From Incurvaria masculella (lineage: Eukaryota > Arthropoda > Insecta > Lepidoptera > Incurvariidae): 64,000 nucleotides of DNA. Both the position numbers and the translations under genes were made by a program. The notes beneath the pieces were generated by a model. The model saw only the letters and a program-made list of their open reading frames with translations, had not been told where the DNA came from and ran no database searches. Location: assembly GCA_946894095.1 (NCBI GenBank), contig OX335646.2, forward strand, positions 14,626,077 to 14,690,076. Direction: 5' to 3'. Shown piece by piece: positions 29,489-41,862 of the stretch; positions within the stretch are counted from its first letter, which is position 1; each line of letters begins with the position of its first letter.

Positions 29489-31445
29489 CCCCATTTTGAT
29501 GACATTAGGCTTTTGTAAACGAACCATTTCTCAAACTTATTTCTCTGCCGCACCGCCAGGATATGAATCTGTCTGGCGGCGGGTGCCTTGTATCAAAACT
29601 ATAACCTGGGAGTCTTTAAACGCAATTTAAACAAGTTCGATAGCTTAGCGATAGTCCGCAAACGCAGGTATGGTGCCTCGCTGAGGGAGGTGTTGCGAGG
29701 TGAGGTGGATTTGACTTAGCTGAGTACCTTTGGTCTCTCATACTGGTTTTCATAAAAAAAAGTTTACGTCGAAAAGGAGCCACGAACGAAAAATCTTTTT
29801 TTTGTTATTGCAGTGGGACAACTTGTATTTATACGTGTTCGGAACGAAACCCACGCCACGCAATATCGCCCGTTCCGTCGTGTAGGTGACTAAAACGTTG
29901 TGACAGTTGCGACTTTCCATCGAGGCTCTAAACTTTATAGCTTTTCGTCACTCGTCCGCCTCATTATGTCTGTTTTTTAAGTGCTGCTGTTCGGTGGGCG
30001 AACAGTTGGCACATACTTAATTGGTCGATCGCGACAATATGGCGAGTCAATAATAATGCAACTTTTATGTCAGTTGTGTAGGAAGATACGAGCAAATTCG
30101 CTAAAAGACAAAGAAAGCCGACAGGTGGCCGGGGCTGGTGTTTACTACACAATACAAAGTTAGTAGCAAGCTCTGAAAATAGAGTTCAGAAGAGCAAAAG
30201 CAGCGTTAAGTTGCAAACAGGTGTCATTACCTGCAGCTATGAAACGAAGCACCCGGCGCGTTCACTCTCAACTGCTCACCTGCAACAAACAAAGTTAACT
30301 TTATGTTCAGACACTGTTCATGGCTCGAGAATGCGAGTAAACACAATTTTAATTACAAGTTTAATTCCTTTGAATTTGCTCATGCAAATGTTGAATACGA
30401 ATGAGTTTTTTCTACCTCTGTATTAATCAATTGACGACTTATTAACAACTGCTTTTAAATTAAAAATATTATTCTAATTGTATTACGTAATACATGACAG
30501 ATAGGTATGTGATGAATGACGATACTTTGTGGAAAACAAAACATTCGGGTCTTCATGTCTTTTATATGTAGCAGTAGAAGTTGTAAAATCCGTTAACCTA
30601 TACAATTCCTAGAAAAATTGTAAGTTAGCAATTATTTGTGAAATTGCATTTCAATTTACATCATCTGATAGATTTTAGGAAACTTGTAAGTTGACTGACC
30701 CTCGTAAGGATACTATTTTATTTTTTAACAAGAAATAAGATTGGTTTTTAGGCAACTTGTGAATCGACTGACTCTCGTCATTATTCTTTTAGAACGAAAT
30801 TTTTTTTACAAACGGCTTTATGCTATAAAGGATATAGGCCTATGTTTTTTGGAAATGTATATATATACGTTGCCCTGGAGTCGCTAGGACAGTTGTTCTG
30901 CTCCTAGATACGTGAATATATCTTGTCTTTGGAGAGGTTCAATCAATTTACAGGTTTTCATGTCTAACAGGATAGATATCAATTGAAACGCTGTCTTTAA
31001 AATATCCGGAAATCCTTGAAATGACCTATAGGAAACTTGAAAGTTAACGGATTTCAAACGTTACCTCCGACATTCTTCATTGGTTTTAAAAAAACACTTC
31101 ATAAAATTATCATCGCAATTCATTCAAACGAATGCGGTGGCATTGGCTAGCTGCACGCAATCGCAGAGGTGTAAATTCAATTGCCTTTCAAACAAGGCGA
31201 GTGTGCTTCAACACCTCATTGGCACTCGGCGGAACGAATCGACAGCAGTCCCGGACTTCTCCTCTCCGTCCGACCTTCGTCTGTCGCTCTCGTGTTGACA
31301 TCGCTCTCTCGGCTTCGCGCCACACCCTCTCTTAACACTTCCACCTCAATAGAATCCTCAAGCGAGCGTGGAAGGACGGGAGTAGCGATCGTAACTCGTT
31401 CGGCATGGTAGCCGTCAGGGGAAAACGTCAACTGTAGTCAAAGTG
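29489..31445. other. Unassigned stretch with GC-rich patches
   Basis: Nothing recognised in 29496-31120. 31130-31440 is GC-richer with overlapping ORFs in several frames (60-76 codons), none with a domain. It may be an exon, an untranslated region or a regulatory island; I cannot tell. Confidence 0.2.
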
Positions 31446-31740
31446 TTCACCTAAATTGGCGTTTACGGCAAACCGATCGACTGGCGTTTACCATAAAAAC
31501 GTCAAACTCTGAGAAGTTTTTACTAGATATTCTGTGGTAAATACGTCGACGTTGCCGTTTACGCCGACTCCGCGTTTTAATACAAATCGGAAGTCCGAGT
31601 TTGACTTTGACAGCTTAAGGAAGTAAAACCATAGAATAAGTACCATACAAATGTTGAAATTTGTATGGGGTTTGACGTTTATACGTAACTTCTAAGTTCC
31701 GTAGTGAGAACTCTGAACGTCTGAGACTGACCACTGCGCA
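31446..31740 (+). repeat. Dispersed repeat (CCTAAATTGGCG family), copy 2
   Basis: See 10046-10370. This copy has GTCGACGTTGCCGTTTACGC, CGAGTTTGACTTTGACAGCT and GGGGTTTGACGTTTATACGT, in the same order and spacing apart from small indels. Confidence 0.5.
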
Positions 31741-32728
31741 ACATGGAATGTTCGTTGCACTAAAGCGTCCTGTGAAGATCTTACGTGTCCTTGGAACTCG
31801 CGAAAATCAGTAGTATAATTCGGTTTTGAGTAGCGAACCACAATAAAGATTTTTGAGAGGCCATGTGAACAGTTGAGCGTGTATCGTCTCATCGGGGTCA
31901 AATTACATGAAGCGCTTAGGCTAATTGCGCCTATATCTTTTAGCTGAATTAGAAAAGATCGGTAAGGTTGTTCGATCCTAAAAACCGACTTATAAGCGAA
32001 TTCGTAAGCGAGTGAGTCGCCGGCTACGCTGCGCCGCCCCCATACAAACGAGTTTCAGTTGCTACCCCAGTCCTTCCATACTCGCTGTGGCAACCTCTCA
32101 AATGGTAACGAATGATGTAATATTAAGAATGTAGGTACCAGTTTTCCATTTTCAATCGAAGATCGTGGCGTAGATTATTAGATATCGATCTGGCCGCGGC
32201 AAAGCGACATTCAGGCCTACAAAATAAGTGGTTGCAAAATTGCGCTGTGACCAGTGTAATACTTACGTTACGCGGTAATCGAATTTAACGCTTCCGCGAT
32301 TTCTATCGTTTCGGGAAAAATATCGTTCACGGTCGAGCGCCAGCGCCTTGTCGCAGCCGGCGCGGCGCCGCCACTCTGTCTCGCCACCGCCGCTGTTTCC
32401 GCCATTGTCGACTCGACAATTTCGCCATTGAGCACTCATATGTTTGGGCAGATCTATCCGTTCCATGGAGATCCGTTCTCAGGATGACTTATAAGAAAAC
32501 CTAAGTTTTCCGAAAACTGCCATAAAGAGTCGGATCTCGGGGCCGATCGCAATTGGTGTGAGATATAATCCGATCACGTCGGAGTCGCTTTACCTGTGAT
32601 GAATTAGCTTGGTTAATTAACTAGCCGAATTCATTAGGCCTTGATATTTTCAAGTGACTTACACACGTTATATGTTTTTTTATGTACATATAACGCAATT
32701 TCTGGCGTACGCAGTACCCTCTACCGCG
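31741..32728. other. Unassigned stretch, GC-rich at 32020-32460
   Basis: No domain or repeat partner. It contains CGCCGGCTACGCTGCGCCG, a CGGCGCGGCGCCG palindrome-rich piece near 32360, and TTAATTAACTAGCCGAATTC near 32615. A candidate regulatory island at most. Confidence 0.2.
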
Positions 32729-32878
32729 GAGATTCATAGACAATACTCGTTCTTGGCTTAGCCAAAGTATGGCTTCCGACTGTCAAATTTGACATTCGGT
32801 ACATACATTTTATGTCAAAACTGAGAGTCGAAAATCATACTTTGGCTCAGTCAAGTACGAGTAATGTCTATAAATCTC
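32729..32878. mobile_element. MITE with GAGATTCATAGAC termini, copy 1 (150 bp)
   Basis: The left end is GAGATTCATAGACAATACTC. The right end, inverted, is GAGATTTATAGACATTACTC. They match at 20 of 22 positions. Nested arms (TTGGCTTAGCCAAAGTATG on the left, CATACTTTGGCTCAG on the right) extend the fold. A second copy is at 62285-62414. Confidence 0.6.
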
Positions 32879-34180
32879 AGCATAAGAAGCGCCCGACTTC
32901 CACGCTGATGGGTTTTCGAAAAATATCAGGGGTTGCGAAAACTATGCTGGTTGGGCAGGTGGTTTCTCAAATTACGTGGCAGTTGTATTCTGCAGTTAAT
33001 AGATAAAAGATTAACAGGATCAGGTTAATTTAATCGTAGTAAGAATGTGGACAGTGTATGTTTTTCAGATTTGTCCTCCACACGTAAGTAGGCGGACAAA
33101 CATTTCTTACGACAGAATAAAAATAATTTCAAGACCTTTTAGAAGAATGAAGAAGGTTTTTTTATTTTTTTATTTCATATTTATTTATTTGATAAGCAGA
33201 TTAGCCTTAGCACAAAAACATATAAATCTTATAACTATATTTATAGATTTTTTTATGTTATTATCCCTGTTTGATTATAAGAAATTAAAATTAATTTATT
33301 GTACATTTGCAAATATGTATAATCTTTCCCTACTAAATATGGGAGCGAGCTGTCATCTCTATCACAAAAAGTTAAGATCTGTAAAGTAAACTAAAAAATA
33401 GTTAGCATACACTATATGTATACTAATTTCAATTGATAATTTTATTAAAAAGACCAACAGACAGAACAATACTGTAAGCCAAGTAAAAACTAAATATAGG
33501 TCATAGTAGCTTTGATTGGTCTAGTACCTAGAATTGAGACAAAAAGAAGAGTTTGTTTAATGACTGCCGGAGGTAATATTATAATAACCAGTCATTAATA
33601 TGTTTATCAATCAGCATTAATCACCGTCACGCTCAACCCAGTTAATTGTACTCATCATTTGTATACTCGTCATCGGCACGGCTTAGTTCACCGCAGCTCA
33701 GGAACTGTCCCAGGTGAACGTGGTCATTACGAGTATCTTGACCCCTGCCATCGTCAGAGCTTAACACGTTCTTTCTGCTTTTAAGTTAGTTTAAACGAAT
33801 CTTAAAAAGTATTTTTACAGAAAAGTTAAAATCGCCAAATAATAACGTAATGCTAACCATTGAGATAAATTTTGATGGAATGGAGACAAAATGTAACCTG
33901 TTGTTGTTAATCATAGATAACAATTTTTTTTCGCAGACGAGACGGGTTAGCAAAATTGAGAATCGTAAATTATAATTTCAATTGGAGACCTATTTTATAT
34001 GTAATTTTAATCGTGGATGCCCATAAATATTTTATTTTTATTATACGCGGTCTTTAGAATTAAGTTTAAAATAAAAAGTCGTAGAAATTTATATGGTCCA
34101 CTAATTTGTCTATCTGTTACACATTTCAGATTTCACTATCGCGTCAACGCGTGAAGCCAGTAAGTATCTGACTACTTAAT
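32879..34180. other. Unassigned stretch
   Basis: 33045-33389 has a 114-codon AT-rich ORF without a domain, probably incidental. 33595-33790 mixes TAAT cores (AGTCATTAATATG, CAGCATTAATCACC, CAGTTAATTG) with CAGGTG E-box sequence and GC-rich DNA, a possible enhancer. The rest is AT-rich. Confidence 0.2.
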
Positions 34181-34265
34181 TAGGCCCATTGCACAAAGAG
34201 ACGTCAACGTTAACATTTAATTTAGCCTTTTTTGAACGCCACTTTTGTGTGGAAGGCATCAAAGT
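34181..34265. mobile_element. Fragment of the 17136-17302 MITE family
   Basis: TAGGCCCATTGCACAAAGAG then ACGTCAACGTTAACATTTAA, later GCCACTTTTGTGTGGAAGGC. It resembles the left end and core of the family; the right end is missing. Confidence 0.35.
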
Positions 34266-34700
34266 AATTAGCAATACATATCACAACAGCAATGTGCATC
34301 CCATCAACGATTTTGGGCAGTGGGATATTACAATAGTACATTCATAGAAGTCGAACTGCCCAAAACCATTCATTTAATATTTTAATTTAATTGAATTATA
34401 ATATTCATTAAAATTAAATTCGTGACAACAAAGTTATGTTAATTGTTATTTTTTATTGCACTGCACTATCCAAGTTAGTATTTCTTCTTCGAAATAAATA
34501 AAAAACATATTACAATATATGTTAAGAATATGTTGTAATGTTTTGTATTCAAATAGCCAGGTAGATTAATAAATGTAACTACAAACTTTTATACTTTTAT
34601 GAAATGGAATGCGTAAGATATCAATCAATCGAGCAAAATTATACATAATTATTTATATGCCAATCCTTTTATCGTTCTAGCAATGGTTAGAAATCCGTGA

Positions 34701-34850
34701 ACCACTGAGGGTGGAGTGCACAATCTCTGGTTAGTGATAATTTTAAAATTAAATATATATATTGCGTGTGAAGAAGAAAGAATATTGATCTATAATAACG
34801 ATAACTAGGTGTAATACTAACCAGGGATGGTGCATTTCACCCTTAGTGAG
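34701..34850. mobile_element. Candidate MITE with about 35 bp inverted repeats
   Basis: The left arm is ACCACTGAGGGTGGAGTGCA then CAATCTCTGGTTAGT. The right arm, inverted, is CTCACTAAGGGTGAAATGCA then CCATCCCTGGTTAGT. Most positions match. The 80 bp interior is AT-rich. No target duplication was assigned. Confidence 0.5.
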
Positions 34851-36062
34851 CTCGTTGCCCGTATCGCATTGAATAAACATATTTTCCCAATGCCGTAAGG
34901 TCTGTTATTGGTTTTGTTCCGTGCACATTCCTGTTGTTTAGTACTTATTACTCGTATGGTAGTAATTCCATGGTCGAAGAACGCTAAATTCACTTGGATT
35001 TGAAGTTAGTGACCCGTTTCTCTTTCTGCTACCGGGCCTTAGCCCCCGTCTGCGTGCTAGAGGTGGCAATGTATTTCCCGCGCCGTCAGTGTCGGCGCGT
35101 GGAATGCGGTTGCGCGACCGTGGCGGCTGTTTCTAAACGCTGCGAATAAATATTACGTGCAACAGCAGTAATTGCACGTATCACGGCATCAAGTACTCAG
35201 CTACCTATTATTATGTCAGAATTTCGAGGGATCCGTAGCATAAGACATGCTGTTATTCCAAAATCAAATCCCTGGCACAAACTAACTTGAAAGTAGTAAT
35301 AGGTATTGCCTTTTTATTGCGCAATCAGTGTGTGGGTAAAAGGTGTGTAAATTTTAAGTTCCTTTCAATATCAGATCACAGATGGCCGGTATGTTTTTCG
35401 TAGCCTCCGTGAAAGTTCGAAGTTATCTTTTGTGAGGGCCTGGCGTACGCCACCACCACTCAACATAATAATAATAATAATAACTTGTGCGATTAATATG
35501 CTAGGCCAGCCAAATTATAATCGCAAATCCTGTTCATGTAAGTTAGGATAATTAATGAAATTATGTGACAAATACAAATAGGAGACAAGTACAAATACAG
35601 CGGCGTAGTTCGATTACATTTTTTAAGATTACAAATATCAAAATGTCAGAATGTCAAAAATATAAAAAGAATAGGTAAATAAATTTTAAGACGATTAAAA
35701 ATTAAAATTAAAACTAATTGTGTAATACAATACTGTATCCAATTGTCAAGAATAATTGTCAAATAATGTGTGTATTTCGTGTCATTGAAACTCTAGAACA
35801 AAAGTAAAGAGCGAATTCGTTAACAGACTGTTCTGAGCTACCACCATTGTATGTACAAGTGGCTATGCCGCTACATACAAATGAGTGTCGGTTACCACTT
35901 CTTTCCTCGCTGCACAATATGACATTCATGCGGCGTAAAAATAATCGATTGTTTTCAAGTTGCCTTCCAAGCCCCAAATTTTAAGTAAGCCTTTATGTAT
36001 GTAACGTTGCTATACGTAGATCTGACGATAAATTCCGAGCAACCAAACATTTTTACGTACTA
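34851..36062. other. Unassigned stretch
   Basis: 35030-35170 is a GC-rich island with GCGAATAAATATTACGTGC and CAGTAATTGCACG. 35466-35482 is an (AAT)n tract. The 72-codon minus ORF at 35759-35977 has no domain. Confidence 0.25.
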
Positions 36063-36294
36063 TTTAGGGTTCCGTACCCAAAGGGTGGAACCCTATTACT
36101 AAGCCTCCGCTGTCCGTCCGTCCGTCCGTCACAGGGCTGTATATAATGAACCGTAATAAACTGAAATGTTCACAAATAATGTATAAATTTTGCCGCTATA
36201 GGTAACATAAAAAAAATATATATTTTTTATTTAGTTAAATCATGGTACGGAATCCTTCGTGTGCGAGTAGGCCTCGCACTTGGCCGGTTTTTTT
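36063..36294 (-). mobile_element. (GTCY)n MITE, copy G, minus strand
   Basis: TTTAGGGTTCCGTACCCAAA, GAACCCTATTACTAAGCCTC, GTCCGTCCGTCCGTCCGTCA (four units), TTTGCCGCTATAGG and GCCTCGCACTTGGCCGGTTT. It appears complete at both ends. Confidence 0.75.
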
Positions 36295-38865
36295 ATTTCC
36301 AGGAGTGTAGCTCTTGGCAGTGTACACGAATTATTCAGATTAGCAGAAAATGTGTCATTGTCTCGGCTAACCCCTTTCACGCCCGAGAAATGTTCAGCGT
36401 CCTCCCGGACAGCTCATTTCGAAAACGAAAAGGCTGCGCCCGTCCGGCTTCCGGTAAGAATGCAATTACAGTCTCGGCTCCTTTGAATTTTAATAGGTGG
36501 CCGCGAGTTGCTCAAAAGAACTATGTACGTTTCATTAGTTCTCGACGTCCGTGTTTTGCATCTAAATGGTCCGGGGCGGGGTTAGCGGCGGCAAGGGCGC
36601 TCCCCTCGCCCCCTCATCCGTCGTGCTAACGGCGAGTTAATTGATGGAGCCGGGTGTGGGCGGGTGAGGGGTAGGTGCGGCGCCGCAGAGGCGTCGCGGG
36701 TAAACGCAGCTCACCCCTGTTTAAGCAGGGCGCTCTTATGCGCACACAACTGCAAATATTGGTTCTGGAAGGAAATATTAGCAAGTATTCCTCTTAAGGT
36801 TACATATGACGCTAATCTCTAAAATTTTAGGTTAATTTTTATTTTATTTCAGCGTCGGTAAAGCATAAACACCGGTAAAAAAATCGAAATATCAAAGTTA
36901 AGACTATTATATAGTGTATGACCGTAAAACGGTTTTAGTAAGTTGCTTATATTATTTAAAAAAAATATGTTTGTCAAGGGGGAACGGCATAACATATAAT
37001 ATGCAACACCTATTTACAAGTTTTACTAACTTTTCAAGCTGGCGGCGCGCGGCGCTTGGTAACTATGCATGATTTAGACAATTTTCTTTTTTATGGTACA
37101 AAATCACATATTTATCTAGTGAATAACTGCGAAACATATATTAATTCACTTTAGAAAGTAGAGTTTACAGGTCAAAAACCGAAATTTCGCTTCGTTGCGC
37201 TCGATTTTCACGCGCATACAAAGATGAACCCTAACGCAAACTTAATGCTTCCGGGGATCGCCATCATCGTTTGTTAGCTAAACGCTGGAGTCAGTTGGAA
37301 CCTAAACCTTCAATACTGTAACAGGCACGTTGCCCATTACATTTAAAATGTTGTAAAACATAAAGTTATAGTCTTTCATAGATTAGTACTGTGGAGGGTT
37401 CTGTCAAATGTCGCGTGTTACTGTTTTGAATGAATTTTTAATACATTTTATTTTTACATCTGAAGTAGGTACCCAGTTTTTTTATCCTTCTTATATTCTA
37501 CATGTTCAGTAAGCGTCTTCAAGAAAAGTGAGCCTTACAGTACTACCAACAAAAAAAAAACACTGAAGTCACGTGACCAAAAATAATTCAATTTTATTAA
37601 AAATGAAGAGGATTAGCACCTTAATCGTTCATCAAAGAAAGACCTTCAAAAGTTCCAAGCTTTTTTTTTCTGCGTTGATTAAACGCTTATTCAAAGGTAA
37701 TCACGCTACACTATAGCTGCGTATGTAAATTAATTTGTATTGGTTGTAATGTTTCTATATCATGTCTCCGTCGTACAAATGACAAAACTCTCTGCAGGCA
37801 TATGTTGAGAAGAAGTTTGATGTTCCCATATTATGATGGCCCCAAATTGAAAAAGTGCGGGCGCTTACTAAAGTTAAAGAACGTAATTTTAAATGGACTT
37901 ATATATTGAGAAGAAGAAAAAGAAGTAAGCGTATTAAATAATAATAATTTTATTCTTATCATGTTCATCAGCACATTCATAGGTTTATCTCTATGGACGC
38001 GGTATCCGTGCTCGGCCCTAGCACGCGGCAGGTGCGTGCGCTCGCGGGCTCGCGGCTTGGGAGGAGGGAAGGGGGGGGGGGGTTAAGGGTGGCAGCCATC
38101 TTGAATCGCCGCGGATGCACCTTAGCTGGGATTTATGTGCAGCAGGCAGCTGTTGCCTTAGCAGGTAGCGCCTGCGAACATCAACGTGAGCTCGAAGAGG
38201 ACCGCTTCGGAGCGGAGGTGATTTTTAGATTTTTATAGATGGAAATGAGAAGATTATGAGCCAGAGCTTATCTACTAGAACAAGTGAAAATATCCAAATA
38301 AATAGTGCCTAATATTATATAAAAAAAAGTCAAATACCTGGGAAGAAATATAGTTTACGTCTTAGTCATGACGACGTTATAAGAAAACATAAGGCATATT
38401 TCACTCTTCCTGTTCAATTGTGAACTAAGACTGAGATAAAGATCTGTATTAATATTATCTATGTACAAAACAACGTTATTAATATAGCGCCATCCTTCTA
38501 CCTAGGTAGGTATACCCTCCTCATATCAAAAAGGAAGGAGATATGCCATCGGGCTACGCTAGCTGGCGCCTACTATGAGACGCTGTCTAAAACATAATCG
38601 CACACGTTTTGGAGGGTTTGTGTGGGTGCGAACTGACATGGCGAACGCATTTCTGGAACATTTTGCGCGCGATGGCGATGTTTGGACTGTGTGATTGTGT
38701 GACTATTCTAATAGAGCATATGCACAATTTGACCATACGGTGGAGATTTCACTTCACCGGGTATGCCTAATCAGTATATCACGATACTGCTCAGTCTCAC
38801 TCTAAAAGAAAGCTACTGTAAAGAAAAAACCATTTCTGGGTACATTGGTTTCGAAAATTCGTTGT
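36295..38865. other. Unassigned stretch with two GC-rich islands and a G12 run
   Basis: 36340-36730 is GC-rich (122-codon ORF 36261-36629, no domain, overlapping the MITE). 37990-38230 is GC-rich with a G12 run at 38071-38082 and an 81-codon ORF lacking motifs. The remainder is AT-rich with nothing recognised. Confidence 0.25.
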
Positions 38866-39049
38866 TTATTGTACATAAGCACCAAACAACTGAACCGATT
38901 TTTATAAAAAAATATGGCACCAACTAGAAAGTATACCCTTTCGAACAAAACATAATTTTTCAAATCGGTTCAGGGGGGTCTTCGAGTAATCGGTGAACAT
39001 ACATAAAAAAAAAGATTCCGACGAATGGAGAACCTCGGGAAGTCGGTTA
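38866..39049 (-). repeat. AACCGACTT-type repeat fragment
   Basis: It ends GGGAAGTCGGTTAA at 39036-39049, preceded by GAATGGAGAACCTC and an A-rich ACATACATAAAAAAAAAG stretch. It also has ACAACTGAACCGATTTTTAT and CAAATCGGTTCAGG. It belongs with 41353-41862 and 56656-56855. Confidence 0.45.
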
Positions 39050-41020
39050 AAAAAAATTAAACGGCCACGAGAACACCTCGCTGCGCCGCCGCCGCCTCCG
39101 CCGCCGCCGCCGCGGCGCGACTGCGAACGCTGGTCGAAGGTTACCCTCGATTGCGATCACGTCGCCAACTTACGGCCTATTGTTTACTTTGAGCCTAACT
39201 GCCCACCTCTGGTCCAAGCACTGCGATCCATGTTACGATAATCTGTCGTTACGATCATAGTCGAAACGCAAGCACCCCGCGCCTCAGTCGTATTTATAGT
39301 GCCTGGTCATTATAATACGCAACTAAGGGGCGTTGAAAGTGATGACTGAGCGGCACAGGCTTCTGGCCGGCATGAGAGTTCATTGCATAATGTTCATGGT
39401 TCCCGTCCTCTTTTCCATTGCAACAAAGTGCCCATGAATCAGGAGACGAGAAAGCCACGTTGACAACGCATGTCAACTCGGTTTTCTTTACGGAAACATT
39501 CCTAGCACGGAATTCTAAGAATAGACGCCATCTTTCCTATTTGATTTGCCATTAGTCGGTGCACGCGGACCCCGCACCAAATTCGAACAGTATAAATAGC
39601 ATGAATTATCATCCATAAATTTATGCTTCACCATAATATTATTATGAAATGTCACAAATTGCGTTGAATATCACAACATTCAGTTTTATCTTCTACCACA
39701 GCCCTGTTATTTTAAAAATTATTGATCATGGATCAGAATTTTAATTTTATCCCAAAAGCATTGGAAACATTCGCACTTATCTGTATAGAGCGTAAAACAA
39801 TATTTTCTCATCTCGGAAAACTAGTAGGAACATCGACCGGTGATAGCAGAGCAGGATGGTTTCTCTTACAGAGCTGAGTTTCCACCATATTTAGAAGTCG
39901 AAAAATGTGTTCAAAATAGTAGCTAGCGTACTTTGTTTCATAAATGAATACATTAAATGGTCTTGACATCAATTAAATAAATTGTAACTTTGAAATTTAA
40001 TTATACTTATTTGTTGCGATTTAGCATTGTTGACACTGTTGGTTCCCAAAGGTAGCTACGTCTTGGAAGTAAAATTACAATATATATGGCGAAAGAGAGC
40101 TTTTTTCTTTTAGCCTGCTACAATAAAAACTAAAAGATCAATCGCTATGTTCCTAAAGTACCAACAGACATCCAAATGACGGCGAACACGGACCGCTTTG
40201 TTGGTCCGTTTGACACATCAGTGCCAAACGGAGAAGATTCAGCATTTCACAAAAGGGGGCCATGAAATATAACCCTCATCACGTCAGGGTTCCGTGACAG
40301 TCGGCGGCGGCGCGGCGGCGGCGGGGGAGCGGCGCGCGCCGGTGAAACGCGACGTCCCGATTGGAATGAACGACTTTCCAATAACAAATATTTATAGTCA
40401 TTGAAGATGGATCTGCGACATATGCCCGCTTGAGGTTACGGACTAAAATATATTCGGTGTTACGGATAAGACCCACAGCAAACACAACGTGCGTTTTCGA
40501 TACACGTATGTGTATCGTATATGTATGTAGGTACTATTGAAAAGGTTTGTTATTAGAACTAACGTTAACCCTAGAGGGTTTCTCAAGCGATTACATACAT
40601 TTAGGTACAGTTAGCTGCAAAATTATAGTTTGGTGGGAAAATGTGCACATCAATCAATGAAACTTTACTTATAACTTCATCTTGGTAGTAGAAATGAGGA
40701 TCTTCGGAGTCCAACCAAAAATTAGGGTTAAGTATGGGCTTCCTGGCCAGGAGGAAAATTTTGAAAAATGCACGTTTTTCACAGAGTGAAGTGCCATTTT
40801 CTTTATATTTTTTCGCGCTGAATCGAACGAGACCATCCGTATGTACATTACAATTTTTTATCCGTACACATTTTGTATCCCAAATATCCTATTTCTCGTG
40901 CTATATTGATACAAGATACATGCTCTTGTGTTCTTATCGCATAGTATACACGTCTTTATTTATTGATCAGGATTGAAATTCGCAGTTGAGAATGCGGGTC
41001 ACTCTATGGCCCGGAACCCA
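39050..41020. other. Unassigned stretch with GC-rich islands
   Basis: 39083-39120 is a (CCG)n-rich tract. 40300-40345 has (GGC)n-rich sequence. 40499-40518 holds CGATACACGTATGTGTATCG, a near-palindrome. The ORFs across these show only simple-composition translations. Confidence 0.25.
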
Positions 41021-41180
41021 CCTTAAGCTGCACTTTGCTTACCCTTCTCTGCTAACTATAGGTGGTCGAGTTAAGCTCGTCGGGGTTGGAAATAAGAAGG
41101 TGGAAGCAGCAATGAAAAAAAAAACCGTGTTTTCCATTCAGTTTAATGTAGCCGGGTCATATAACGGAAAGTGGCATTAG
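41021..41180 (+). repeat. SINE-like repeat fragment
   Basis: GAAGGTGGAAGCAGCAATGA, CCGTGTTTTCCATTCAGTTT, AATGTAGCCGGGTCATATAA and AAAGTGGCATTAGGC match the body of the SINE-like family in diverged form. Confidence 0.45.
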
Positions 41181-41352
41181 GCATGATTAGTTACAACGTC
41201 CTTATCAACGTTTCTTATCACGTAAAATTTTCGATTATCTACGGAAGTAAAATGTCCAGTAGTCTAGAGGGAAAAGGGGGGAAATTTGACCCCTATTTTT
41301 CATCGCTAAGTTAAGCATTATGTAGTAGAATACCTTTGCAAATGAAATAACA
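41181..41352. other. Short spacer
   Basis: Nothing recognised. Confidence 0.3.
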
Positions 41353-41862
41353 AAAAAAAATAACGGACTTCAAAGAAAAAGCACTAAAAAGTAAAAAATA
41401 ATTTTTTTGACACCGACTCAAAAAATAACAAAAATCGTAACTACAAAAATGGAAATATTTTTTTACTTTTTAGTGCTTTTTCTTTGAAGTCGGTTATTTT
41501 TTTTGTTTTTTTTTATTTGTTTATTTTTAGTGAATCTGAAATACACTTACTAATTTGTAAACGTCCTTTCCAATAAAAAAAGAATCACCGAAATCGGTTG
41601 GCGTTATATCGAGTTATTCGTCCATTTGTCGCGTACATCTTAATACAAATTTAAGACTTTTATCATTTTCTCATGGATATCATTGTCAGAACGTAACCAA
41701 ATTAAAATGGGACCACTTGGGAAGCACTAGCTATCATTTAAAAAAATAATCATCAAAATCGGTTCACCCAAGCAAAAGTTATGAGGTAACAAACATAAAA
41801 AAAAAACAAAAAAAAAACATACAGACGAATTGATAACCTCCTCCTGTTTTGAAGTCGGTTAA
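41353..41862. mobile_element. AACCGACTTCAAA-type element with an inverted duplication
   Basis: The right end is TTTTGAAGTCGGTTAA, preceded by ACAGACGAATTGATAACC. The left part is a 46-47 bp hairpin: 41352-41398 and 41459-41505 are inverted copies (AGCACTAAAAAGTAAAAA core) with one base mismatch. Compared with 56656-56855, the first arm is extra, so it arose as an inverted duplication of the terminus. Confidence 0.55.

Noticed and set aside
33045..33389. 114-codon AT-rich ORF with hydrophobic stretches
   Set aside because: Translation is Phe/Leu/Ile-rich because of poly-T DNA; no domain or signal that distinguishes it from chance.
36261..36629. 122-codon ORF in a GC-rich island
   Set aside because: Begins inside a MITE terminus and has no domain.
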